From: Exiguobacterium sp. Helios
GTDB taxonomy: Bacteria; Bacillota; Bacilli; Exiguobacteriales; Exiguobacteriaceae
Direction of reading: 5' to 3'
DNA: 64,000 bases
Assembly: GCF_014524545.1 (NCBI RefSeq)
Contig: NZ_CP053557.1
Coordinates: 1,203,501-1,267,500, forward strand
Below, in pieces: positions 54,517 through 63,456 of the stretch (positions are counted from its first letter, which is position 1; every line of letters begins with the position of its first letter). The position numbers and the translations under genes were made by a program. The notes beneath the pieces are model-generated. The model worked only from the letters and a program-made list of their open reading frames with translations. It was not told the origin of the DNA and ran no database searches.

Positions 54517-55131
54517 ATGAAACTGATTATTTTCGGAGCAACCGGACAAACCGGGCAGGAGTTGGTCAAACAGGCGATTGCCCATGGACATACGGTGACG
54601 GCATTCGTCCGTAATGCAGACAAACTCGAGTTGACGGACGAGAAACTGCGTGTCATGGAAGGAGACGTACTTAACCAGGACGCAGTGAATCAAGCGATGC
54701 AGGGACAAGAGGCAGTATTGACGGCCTTAGGGACCGAGAGTCTCGCATACAGTGGATTTTTAGAACGGAGCCTCTTGCGAATCGTGAATGCGATGAAGGT
54801 GAACGGGGTCGAACGGATCGGATACGTCGCTTCTGCGGGAGTCGACCAGGAACTGCCCGGTGCTCAGGGGTTACTTGCTCAACAGATTCTAAAAAATCCC
54901 TTAAAGGATCACCGGCAGGCGATTGAACTGTTGAAACAGGCGGACGTCGCCTATACGGTCGCCCGGCCGCTTCGTCTGATGAACGGTCCGTTGACCGGCT
55001 TGTATCGCCAAACAGAGAGCGGGGTCCCGGAGCAGGCAAAACAAATCAACCGGGCAGATGTCGCTCACTTTTTACTGGAAGCAATCGAACAGGACGAACA
55101 TGTCCGCAGCAGCATCGGACTCGCCGAATAA
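54517..55131 (+). CDS. NAD(P)-binding (NmrA/SDR-like) protein
   Basis: A 204-residue atypical short-chain dehydrogenase. The glycine-rich loop IIFGATGQTGQELV at the N terminus binds NAD(P). VLTALGTES and YVASAGVD follow the NmrA/flavin-reductase-like family. There is no Tyr-x3-Lys. It could be a redox sensor or reductase. ATG 54517 follows AGGGAGG. The unit is monocistronic with a strong terminator. Confidence 0.82.
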   Translation: MKLIIFGATGQTGQELVKQAIAHGHTVTAFVRNADKLELTDEKLRVMEGDVLNQDAVNQAMQGQEAVLTALGTESLAYSGFLERSLLRIVNAMKVNGVERIGYVASAGVDQELPGAQGLLAQQILKNPLKDHRQAIELLKQADVAYTVARPLRLMNGPLTGLYRQTESGVPEQAKQINRADVAHFLLEAIEQDEHVRSSIGLAE

Positions 55132-55136
55132 AAAGA

Positions 55137-55188
55137 AACCGGTTGTTCAGTGGACGGAAACGTCCTGTGAACAACCGGTTTTTTTTTG
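55137..55188. terminator. strong terminator shared with the amylase gene
   Basis: AACCGGTTGTTCA / TGAACAACCGGTT with eight T's on the plus strand. A smaller GGACG/CGTCC hairpin sits in the loop. Confidence 0.9.
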
Positions 55189-55191
55189 AAC

Positions 55192-57001
<1,810 letters not shown>

Positions 57002-57028
57002 AAAGGAGGTGTAAAAATGAGGAGGTAA
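57002..57028 (+). other. three-codon minigene with full ribosome site
   Basis: AAAGGAGGTG (57002-57011) precedes ATG-AGG-AGG-TAA (57017-57028), 39 bases before the nuclease start. The two sense codons after ATG are AGG, rare arginine codons. It may be a translation-control leader or chance. Confidence 0.4.
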
Positions 57029-57067
57029 GACGAGCACATACATATGTAACCAAGGGGGAAACACAGT

Positions 57068-57889
57068 ATGAATTGGAAGTCGAAAATCAGCGGGGCGCTT
57101 GTCGCTGCACTTGCACTCGGGTCAATTTCGTTTACACCAGTCATCGCTAAAACAGAACCAACGAAAATCGTTGCCGGACCTCAGATGGTCACGTCACAAT
57201 CGACAATCGACGCGTACTACCTACCAGCGTCGGGTAAGACAGGAGCAGCATTAAAAGCCTCACTGCACGATATCATCGATAACCATACGCAAGTATCATA
57301 CGATACGGTTTGGACTGCTCTGAAGGAAACGGATCAAGATCCGAACAATGCAAATAATGTCATCGAACTTTACACGGGTAAATCGATTGCCAAGAGCAGT
57401 AATGGTGGGAACGTCGGTCAATGGAACCGGGAGCATGTCTGGGCAAAGTCGCACGGTGATTTTGGAACAAGCAACGGACCGGGAACAGATCTGCATCATC
57501 TTCGGGCAGAAGACGTCGTCGTCAACAGCGCACGGGGGAATCTTGATTTTGATAACGGCGGAACGAAGTATGCCGGGTGTGACTGCTACCGCGACAGCGA
57601 TTCATGGGAACCACCGACACGTGTCAAAGGCGATATCGCACGCATGATCTTCTACATGGCAGTACGCTATGAAGGCGGCGGTGAAATTGATTTAGAAGCA
57701 TCAGAAAACGTCAGCAACGGCACGAATCCACTTCATGGCAAATTGTCGACGCTAAAAGCATGGAACAAACTTGATCCGGTCGATGCGACGGAAATCAGAC
57801 GAAACGATATCATCTTTGAGAAGTGGCAGAAAAACCGGAATCCGTTTATCGATCACCCGGAATACGTGACATCAATTTGGGGAAATTAA
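57068..57889 (+). CDS. secreted endonuclease I family nuclease
   Basis: A 273-residue exported nuclease. A signal peptide (1-28) is followed by the EndA/Bsn-type domain: NREHVWAKSHG (catalytic His, Mg site), TDLHHLRAEDVVVNSARGN and KNRNPFIDHPEYV. Members degrade extracellular DNA or RNA for nutrition. ATG 57068 follows AAGGGGGAAAC. It is near the B. subtilis Bsn ribonuclease in size, so RNA may be the preferred substrate (inference). Confidence 0.92.
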   Translation: MNWKSKISGALVAALALGSISFTPVIAKTEPTKIVAGPQMVTSQSTIDAYYLPASGKTGAALKASLHDIIDNHTQVSYDTVWTALKETDQDPNNANNVIELYTGKSIAKSSNGGNVGQWNREHVWAKSHGDFGTSNGPGTDLHHLRAEDVVVNSARGNLDFDNGGTKYAGCDCYRDSDSWEPPTRVKGDIARMIFYMAVRYEGGGEIDLEASENVSNGTNPLHGKLSTLKAWNKLDPVDATEIRRNDIIFEKWQKNRNPFIDHPEYVTSIWGN

Positions 57890-57905
57890 TGTCAGGCAGA
57901 TAAGG

Positions 57906-57947
57906 AAGAGCGACACACCGATTTTTTGCGGAAGTGTCGCTCTTTTT
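57906..57947 (+). terminator. terminator of the nuclease gene
   Basis: AAGAGCGACAC / GTGTCGCTCTT (57906-57916, 57934-57944) followed by TTTTT. Confidence 0.85.
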
Positions 57948-57962
57948 GCTGAGAAAACGAGT

Positions 57963-57990
57963 TGAAACCTTTTGAGTGGTGAGGCGTATA
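57963..57990 (+). promoter_or_regulatory. ECF (sigma-W-type) promoter of the YdcF gene
   Basis: TGAAAC (57963-57968), 16 bp, CGTATA (57985-57990). This is the exact B. subtilis sigma-W pattern TGAAAC-N16-CGTA. It lies 52 bases upstream of the start codon. Confidence 0.7.
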
Positions 57991-58041
57991 GAAAGAGGTG
58001 ATAAAAAGACAGCAGGATCTTACCACTGAGGGGACATAATT

Positions 58042-58629
58042 ATGAAGAATACAGTTAAACATATCATACGCCGTTTTTATAAAACCGGTCTTGGATTACT
58101 CTTATTGCTCACCGTATTCTGGTTCAGTATCGGTTGGTTCGTCGCAAAGGGGGAACGACCGCTTGCGAACGGAAAACATCCTTACGTCATCGTGCTTGGA
58201 GCCGGTGTCAAAGGGGAGAAACCCTCGTTGATTTTAAGCAACCGGATTGAGGCAGCTGTCCGGTACGGAAAACAATTTCCGGATACAACATTCATCTTAA
58301 GCGGAGGACAAGGGGACGGAGAAGCGATTTCGGAAGCGGAAGCGATGCGACGGGGAATGCTTCAAGGTGGAATCAGTGAAGAACGGTTGTTGCTGGAAGA
58401 TCAATCGACATCGACGACTGAAAATCTGACGTTTTCAAAACGACTGTTACCGGAATCGGAAAACCGTGTCTCGATCGTGACGTCGGACTTCCATTTGTAC
58501 CGTGCCCGAAAAGAGGCGGAACAGATGGACTTAAAGACCGACGCCGTTCCGGCTGAGACACCACTGTCTGGCGTCTTGCGTTACGGAATGCGGGAACGTG
58601 TTGCGATTGTCGTAAAATACTTCCAATGA
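58042..58629 (+). CDS. YdcF/SanA family (DUF218) membrane protein
   Basis: A 195-residue protein with one N-terminal helix (about 13-33) and a DUF218 domain outside the membrane. It has VIVLGAGVKGEKPS and LSGGQGDGEAISEAEAMRRG, then LEDQSTSTTENLTFSK, which are the family signatures. SanA/ElyC members affect envelope integrity. The sigma-W-type promoter supports an envelope-stress role. ATG 58042 follows TGAGGGG. Confidence 0.88.
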   Translation: MKNTVKHIIRRFYKTGLGLLLLLTVFWFSIGWFVAKGERPLANGKHPYVIVLGAGVKGEKPSLILSNRIEAAVRYGKQFPDTTFILSGGQGDGEAISEAEAMRRGMLQGGISEERLLLEDQSTSTTENLTFSKRLLPESENRVSIVTSDFHLYRARKEAEQMDLKTDAVPAETPLSGVLRYGMRERVAIVVKYFQ

Positions 58630-58630
58630 A

Positions 58631-58665
58631 AAAAAAACCTTCCCGGATTGTCCCGGAAAGGTTTC
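58631..58665 (-). terminator. terminator of the YtxH-like gene
   Basis: AACCTTTCCGG / CCGGGAAGGTT with eight T's on the minus strand. It may also end the YdcF gene on the plus strand. Confidence 0.8.
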
Positions 58666-58671
58666 ATTAAA

Positions 58672-59214
58672 TTATTTATTTTGCTGTGACTGATCTTGTT
58701 TCGAATCATCGTGTTGCGTGTTGTTCGGTTGGTGCTCAGGAGGCGCCTCCTCTTTTCCGAGTGCCACATCTTTCGCTTCAACGACTTTACTGCTGATCGA
58801 GTTGAGATCTCCTTTAGCTTCAGTGACCGTATCTTTGACGGACGACGCATCAGTCTTGACGGTATCAAGCTCCGTGTTGACTTTGTCATACACGTTTTGG
58901 ACGTCGGATGCGACTTCCTGGATGATGCTTGAAGCGCTTTTCACTTGGTTGATGACTTGTGATGCTTTGCCTGACGGATCTTCTTTAATCGATGAAGCGA
59001 GCGTTGAGACAGAGTCTTTAGCACCGCGCAGGCTTTGTTTCGTATTTTGACGGCTAGATGAGCTGAGTAACGTCAGAAGACCGCCGACGACTGCACCTAG
59101 CAGCATTCCTGTAAGTAAACTGACTTGACGACCAGATGAAGTTTCCTGATCGAACTGGCGATTCGGATTTTCGGCATGTACAGCATGAGGATCGTTTGGT
59201 AAGTTTGGTTGCAT
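58672..59214 (-). CDS. YtxH-like general-stress protein
   Basis: A 180-residue protein. A disordered N-terminal part and one hydrophobic helix (about 30-50, LLTGMLLGAVVGGLLTLL) are followed by a long Ser/Val/Asp-rich coiled-coil-prone region. The C-terminal tail is Gln/Asn/His-rich. The pattern is that of YtxH-domain proteins, which are common in the Bacillales stress regulon. ATG 59214 follows AAGGGAGTG. A sigma-B-type promoter lies 45 bases upstream. Confidence 0.78.
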   Translation of the reverse strand: MQPNLPNDPHAVHAENPNRQFDQETSSGRQVSLLTGMLLGAVVGGLLTLLSSSSRQNTKQSLRGAKDSVSTLASSIKEDPSGKASQVINQVKSASSIIQEVASDVQNVYDKVNTELDTVKTDASSVKDTVTEAKGDLNSISSKVVEAKDVALGKEEAPPEHQPNNTQHDDSKQDQSQQNK

Positions 59215-59258
59215 GATTGACACTCCCTTAAAGTATGATTTGACACCATGATAGGAAT

Positions 59259-59283
59259 ATACCCTTATCTCACAACTAAAAAC
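59259..59283 (-). promoter_or_regulatory. sigma-B-type promoter of the YtxH-like gene
   Basis: On the minus strand GTTTTT, 13 bp, GGGTAT, versus the consensus GTTTAA-N12/14-GGGTAT. Confidence 0.65.
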
Positions 59284-59300
59284 ATGCATTTGTAATACAA

Positions 59301-59330
59301 CAAAAAGACCATCCAATGATATGATGGTCT
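59301..59330 (-). terminator. terminator of the YtzI-like gene
   Basis: AGACCATC / GATGGTCT (59306-59313, 59323-59330), TTTTTG on the minus strand. Confidence 0.75.
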
Positions 59331-59347
59331 GAGACGATTTGATGGTG

Positions 59348-59518
59348 TTACGGCCGGTGCTTGTCATCGTGCTTTTCAGTTAATTTACGGTTGATTTCAT
59401 CGTAATCGATTTCGATGTCATCCTTGTTGCCTTTATAGCCGTAACCCTTTGAAATCACGAGGATTGAAGCGACTAAGACGAAGACAATGATTAGAATGGA
59501 GACGACATAAAGCCACAT
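59348..59518 (-). CDS. YtzI-like small membrane protein (56 residues)
   Basis: ATG 59518 follows AAAGGGGGAATGG and ends at TAA 59348-59350. One N-terminal helix (about 2-23) is followed by SKGYGYKGNKDD, a YtzI-like start of the cytoplasmic tail. The C terminus is charged and rich in Lys/His/Asp. Function is unknown. The similarity to YtzI is at the level of pattern. Confidence 0.65.
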   Translation of the reverse strand: MWLYVVSILIIVFVLVASILVISKGYGYKGNKDDIEIDYDEINRKLTEKHDDKHRP

Positions 59519-59639
59519 GATCCATTCCCCCTTTCATTCTTCTATAGTATGACGGAAAAAGCAGCTTTCGTCTAAACGAAAATGTAAATTGTATGCTAAA
59601 CTATTTTCAATGAATATGTGGATAGAGCGAGGTGACGAC

Positions 59640-60743
59640 ATGAGTATACTGGTCGTAGATGATGAGTTTACGAATTTGATGATTTTAGAACGATTGCTTG
59701 AAAATGAAGGATACGATGTGGTCAAGGCGATGAGCGGGGAAGAAGCGCTAGAGCTGATGGAAGATCCGTTGTTCATTGAAACACTGGACGTTGTATTACT
59801 TGACGTCGAAATGCCTGGAATCAGTGGCATTGATGCGACACGTCTGATTCGTAAACGGTTTGGCCTGGATGAGTTACCGATCGTCATCGTATCAGGTCGA
59901 TCGAATGAGGAAGATATTGCAGACGGACTTGATGCCGGTGCTTCCGATTACACGACGAAACCGATTCGGAAAACGGAACTGCTCGCCCGTGTCCGAAATG
60001 CGATGTCGCTCAAACAGGCGATTGACGCCCGAAAGCGCTACGAAAAAGTCTTGCAGGAAGACTTTGATTTAGCACAAAAGCTTCAGCAAAGCGTGTTAAG
60101 TGCAAACATCGAGGACGAAGACATCCGGATCATGGCGACATACATTCCGTCGAAAAAGCTGGCAGGCGATATGTATGCCTGGTACCGGATTTCGCCGAAA
60201 AAATACGGAATCATTTTATTTGATGTCATGGGACACGGTGTATCGTCTGCGTTGATTACGATGGGAATGAGTTCGATTTTATTTGAACTCGTGCACCGCA
60301 TCGGAGATCCGGCGAAAGTTCTCGAGGAATTAAACAAACAGATGAGCCGCCTGTTCCCGGGCGATGAAACAGAAATTTACTTTACGGCCGTGTACTTGTA
60401 CATCGAACTGGATGAGATGAAACTCAGTTATGCAAATGCCGGGCATCCACCGGGCTTGCTGCGGATGGGGAATCAAATCATTCCGCTTGAAAATACGGGA
60501 TTACCAGTCGGGATGTTCGAAGATTCTGAGTATACGAGCCAGACGATTGACCTCGTTTCGCCAGGTTGTGTCTACTTGTATACAGATGGCTTCATGGAAT
60601 TGTACAGTAAGGGAATCGATGAAGGAATCAGTGCGATTCGTGAATTGATTCAGGAACAGGGACCGGCGATTCATCAATTGATTCAACCGGATCAAAGTGA
60701 TGATGCGGACGATTTATGTCTCGTGACCATCGAAATCAACTAA
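59640..60743 (+). CDS. response regulator with PP2C (SpoIIE/RsbU-like) phosphatase output
   Basis: A 367-residue signalling protein. The receiver domain (1-120) has phosphorylatable Asp55 in LLDVEMPG and the conserved Lys in TTKPIRK. A linker helix (about 125-160) leads to a SpoIIE-type PPM phosphatase domain (about 165-367) with ILFDVMGHGVSSAL, YANAGHPP and YLYTDGFMELY. Such proteins dephosphorylate anti-anti-sigma or STAS partners. No rsbV/rsbW-like gene is in the window. ATG 59640 follows GAGGTGAC. The nearby Hpt protein and the orphan kinase could feed it. Confidence 0.92.
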   Translation: MSILVVDDEFTNLMILERLLENEGYDVVKAMSGEEALELMEDPLFIETLDVVLLDVEMPGISGIDATRLIRKRFGLDELPIVIVSGRSNEEDIADGLDAGASDYTTKPIRKTELLARVRNAMSLKQAIDARKRYEKVLQEDFDLAQKLQQSVLSANIEDEDIRIMATYIPSKKLAGDMYAWYRISPKKYGIILFDVMGHGVSSALITMGMSSILFELVHRIGDPAKVLEELNKQMSRLFPGDETEIYFTAVYLYIELDEMKLSYANAGHPPGLLRMGNQIIPLENTGLPVGMFEDSEYTSQTIDLVSPGCVYLYTDGFMELYSKGIDEGISAIRELIQEQGPAIHQLIQPDQSDDADDLCLVTIEIN

Positions 60744-60748
60744 TCTGC

Positions 60749-60852
60749 AAAAAAACCACTTTCCTTTTGATGGACTTAGGTAGAGGGCCGAAGAGACAGT
60801 CGTCTCAACACGCGTTTCTAGGCTAAGGCATTCAAAAGTAAGTGGTTTTTTG
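60749..60852. ncRNA. structured palindromic element of about 100 nt (candidate RNA or complex bidirectional terminator)
   Basis: The outer arms are ACCACTTTCCTTTTGATG (60756-60773) and CATTCAAAAGTAAGTGGT (60829-60846), followed outward by A/T-runs on both sides. Nested inside are CTTAG/CTAAG, TAGA/TCTA and a GAGACAGTCGTCTC hairpin (60793-60806), with an asymmetric internal loop GGGCCGAA opposite AACACGCGTT. It lies between two converging genes and has T-runs on both strands. I do not recognise it as a known family. Confidence 0.5.
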
Positions 60853-60870
60853 TCCATCCATTCATACGCA

Positions 60871-61806
60871 CTAAAAGAAACGGCGGCGCCATAAAATAAA
60901 GGCGGCTAAGCCAGAGAAGAAAATCATCATGCCGAAGACAATCCAAAAGCCCATGACTTCGCCTTCCCACGGCACATGAACGTTCATCCCGAACATTCCG
61001 GAAATCATGGTCGGGATCGAGATGACAATCGTGATCGACGCGAGAAACTTCATGACGAAGTTGACATTGTTTGAGATGACGGAACCAAACGTATCCATCG
61101 TTGAGCTGATAATATCTTTATAGATTTGGGCCATTTCCATGGCCTGGCGGTGTTCAACGAACACATCTTCGAGCAGGTCTTCATCGTCTTCGTGTTTTTC
61201 AAGACTCGGTGTTTTGATGATCCGGTCGAGTACTCCGTCGTTTGACTTCAAGGAAGTCATGAAATACACAAGTGATTTTTGTAAATTCATTAATTGGAAA
61301 ATTTCTTGATTTCGCATCGAACGTTGTAATTCTTCCTCGAGCTCATCCATCCGGCGGTCGATTTGCCGCAGGAACCGGAGATACGAAGAACTGACTTTAT
61401 ATAAGATTTGAAAGACGAATCGGGAACGGTAATTCGTCCGGAACGCGCGGAGTTTTCCGCTTGAGAATAACGTCAGGACATCCAACTGTTGCGAACAGAC
61501 GGTGATGAAGTGTCTTGACGTCACGATGATACCGAGTGGAATCGTATTGTAACGGCGTCCGGATGATTCTTCTTCAATGTAAGGAACGTCGACAATCATC
61601 AACAAACCTTCATCATCTTTCTCGAAACGAGGTTTTTCCTCGACATCAAGTGGGTCATAAATAAAATCCTCAGGAATTTTCGTAGCAGCGATGACTTGAT
61701 CGGCTTCGTCTTTTGTCGGATTGACAAGATGAATCCAGGAACCTTTCGTAAACTCCTGAATTTCGTTGACTGCCCCCGTCACATCACTTCGATAAATCGT
61801 CAACAT
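60871..61806 (-). CDS. corA: CorA-type magnesium transporter
   Basis: A 311-residue member of the CorA Mg/Co/Ni channel family. A large cytoplasmic domain (1-240) precedes two C-terminal helices (about 250-270 and 287-305). The selectivity motif GMN is at 273-275 and the protein ends in basic WRRRFF. It forms a pentameric channel in the membrane. ATG 61806 follows AGGAGGG. No magnesium riboswitch is visible upstream. Confidence 0.95.
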   Translation of the reverse strand: MLTIYRSDVTGAVNEIQEFTKGSWIHLVNPTKDEADQVIAATKIPEDFIYDPLDVEEKPRFEKDDEGLLMIVDVPYIEEESSGRRYNTIPLGIIVTSRHFITVCSQQLDVLTLFSSGKLRAFRTNYRSRFVFQILYKVSSSYLRFLRQIDRRMDELEEELQRSMRNQEIFQLMNLQKSLVYFMTSLKSNDGVLDRIIKTPSLEKHEDDEDLLEDVFVEHRQAMEMAQIYKDIISSTMDTFGSVISNNVNFVMKFLASITIVISIPTMISGMFGMNVHVPWEGEVMGFWIVFGMMIFFSGLAAFILWRRRFF

Positions 61807-61925
61807 TGTCTATCCCTCCTGCTCTTCACTTTTTTATTATAGGAATACTATATCGACCGTGTAAATGATTCTCAGATTTTTTTTTAAAACGAATAGTGAT
61901 AATATAGAAAAGAGGAGGGGAAAAG

Positions 61926-62291
61926 ATGCCTTTTTTTAATGAAAAGAAGTTAGAAGAACTACGTCTGATTGCAGGCGGTGATGATGTATTCTTGCAAAAA
62001 ATCGGTGAGACGTATATTGCCCAGTTTGATCGGAAGTTTCCGGAATTGAAGGATGCGGTCGAAGCAAACGATGCCGAACAGACGGAAAAATTAGCTCATT
62101 TACTTAAGGGTGCCTCCTATTCCGTTGCGGCGGATGACTTAGCGGATGACTTTGAATTGCTGGAAAAAGAGGCGGAGACAGGCTCAGTCGAGAATGCGGC
62201 CGGTGTTTTGACCCGGATTGAAGACTGCATGGTAGATTTCAGAAAAATTTGGCTGAATGTATTTCTCGGAAAAAACAGTGATTTCGTTTAA
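61926..62291 (+). CDS. Hpt (histidine phosphotransfer) domain protein
   Basis: A 121-residue four-helix phosphotransfer protein. The phosphorylated His58 sits in EKLAHLLKGASYSV. Hpt proteins relay phosphate between kinases and response regulators. Free-standing Hpt proteins are uncommon in Bacillales. ATG 61926 follows GAGGAGGGG. Confidence 0.85.
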   Translation: MPFFNEKKLEELRLIAGGDDVFLQKIGETYIAQFDRKFPELKDAVEANDAEQTEKLAHLLKGASYSVAADDLADDFELLEKEAETGSVENAAGVLTRIEDCMVDFRKIWLNVFLGKNSDFV

Positions 62292-62302
62292 TAAAATACG
62301 TC

Positions 62303-62350
62303 TAAACAAATAACCGTTTCCTGATTAGTCAGGAGACGGTTATTTGTTTA
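62303..62350. terminator. long bidirectional terminator between the Hpt gene and cheV
   Basis: TAAACAAATAACCG...TCCTGA pairs with TCAGGA...CGGTTATTTGTTTA, a stem of about 22 bp. Confidence 0.85.
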
Positions 62351-62362
62351 GGAAACTATTAG

Positions 62363-63241
62363 TCAGAGCACGTATGTATCGACGGTTTCAATCAGTCGAC
62401 CGATTTCTGGTTTTGTAATCTGTGCGTTCACACCGACAGATTCGCCTTTATGACGGAGGTCATCCGAAATCAAGGATGAGAAGACGACGATTGGTAACTC
62501 CGCATAACGATCATCTTCACGCAATCGTTTCGTCAAATGCAGTCCATCCATCTTCGGCATCTCGATGTCGGTAATCAAGAGATCGCAGTCGCTGCCTGCC
62601 TCAAACGCGTCCAATGCATCTTTACCATTGATGAACCATTTCAAGCCATGATAACCGGCTTCCTCCAGCGTTTCAATAATGAGAGTCCGGAGCATTTCCG
62701 AATCTTCCGCAATCCAAATCGTTTTGTTCGACCGGTTGCGGGGTGAAACACGGCGGCCTTCTTCGCGGGCAAAGATGTCTTTGCGGGAAAGTTCCAGCGC
62801 AATTTTCTCATAATCAAGCAAGATAATCATCTTGTCTCCCGTCTTGACGACACCATTCGTCAATCCTTCGATGCCGCGGGCAAGTTCGTTTGGTGTATCA
62901 ATCTGTTCCCATGAAATACGACGGATTTCCGTTACGGAATCGACACGGAGGACACTCTTCTCGCCGTTAAACTCACAGATGATCAAGCGATCATCCGTTG
63001 TTTCTTCGTGGGCCACACCAATGACAGTCGGTAAATCGATGACCGTCATGACTTCACCCCGAAGCTCGATCAACCCTTTGACGGCGTCCGGTGTTCCGGG
63101 TAATGGTGTCATCGGTAACGGAACGATGATTTCCCGGACTTTCATGACATTGATGCCGAACGTATACGGTCCGCAATGAAAAATAACGATTTCCAATTCA
63201 TTTGTTCCAGCTTCTAATAAAATATCGTGTTGATTGTACAC
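62363..63241 (-). CDS. cheV: chemotaxis coupling/adaptation protein CheV
   Basis: A 292-residue fusion of a CheW-like domain (1-155, with GTNELEIVIF, VPLPMTPLPGTPD and GLIELRGEVMTVIDLP) and a receiver domain (170-292, LLITDIEMPKMDG with the phosphorylatable Asp). It links receptors to CheA and aids adaptation. I chose GTG 63241 because GGAAAGGGG lies 8 bases upstream; the longer frame to 63268 has no site. Confidence 0.95.
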   Translation of the reverse strand: MYNQHDILLEAGTNELEIVIFHCGPYTFGINVMKVREIIVPLPMTPLPGTPDAVKGLIELRGEVMTVIDLPTVIGVAHEETTDDRLIICEFNGEKSVLRVDSVTEIRRISWEQIDTPNELARGIEGLTNGVVKTGDKMIILLDYEKIALELSRKDIFAREEGRRVSPRNRSNKTIWIAEDSEMLRTLIIETLEEAGYHGLKWFINGKDALDAFEAGSDCDLLITDIEMPKMDGLHLTKRLREDDRYAELPIVVFSSLISDDLRHKGESVGVNAQITKPEIGRLIETVDTYVL

Positions 63242-63335
63242 GTAATTGAGCCCCTTTCCATCCTGCACTGCACTTCTGACTAGTTATCGGCAGAAAGAAG
63301 CGATTCTTCCACATCAAAAAGAATAAAAAAGTTAT

Positions 63336-63349
63336 TGAAATCGCTTTCA
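63336..63349. promoter_or_regulatory. cre site upstream of gapN
   Basis: TGAAATCGCTTTCA fits TGNAANCGNNNNCA. It lies 21 bases upstream of the gapN -35, a position compatible with activation by CcpA, and about 95 bases upstream of cheV. Confidence 0.6.
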
Positions 63350-63369
63350 TTTTATGTTAAGCAAAAAGT

Positions 63370-63399
63370 TTGGCATTTGTCTGACCAATTGATTACAAT
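63370..63399 (+). promoter_or_regulatory. sigma-A promoter of gapN
   Basis: -35 TTGGCA (63370-63375), 18 bp, -10 TACAAT (63394-63399). Confidence 0.65.
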
Positions 63400-63456
63400 A
63401 GGCTATGCAGCCACACACTGAAGTGAGAGAGAAAAAATAAATGGAGGTCGAGTGGA

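Noticed and set aside
61807-61925. Magnesium (M-box) riboswitch before corA
   Set aside because: The gap is only 119 bases, is shared with a divergent gene and lacks the conserved M-box core.
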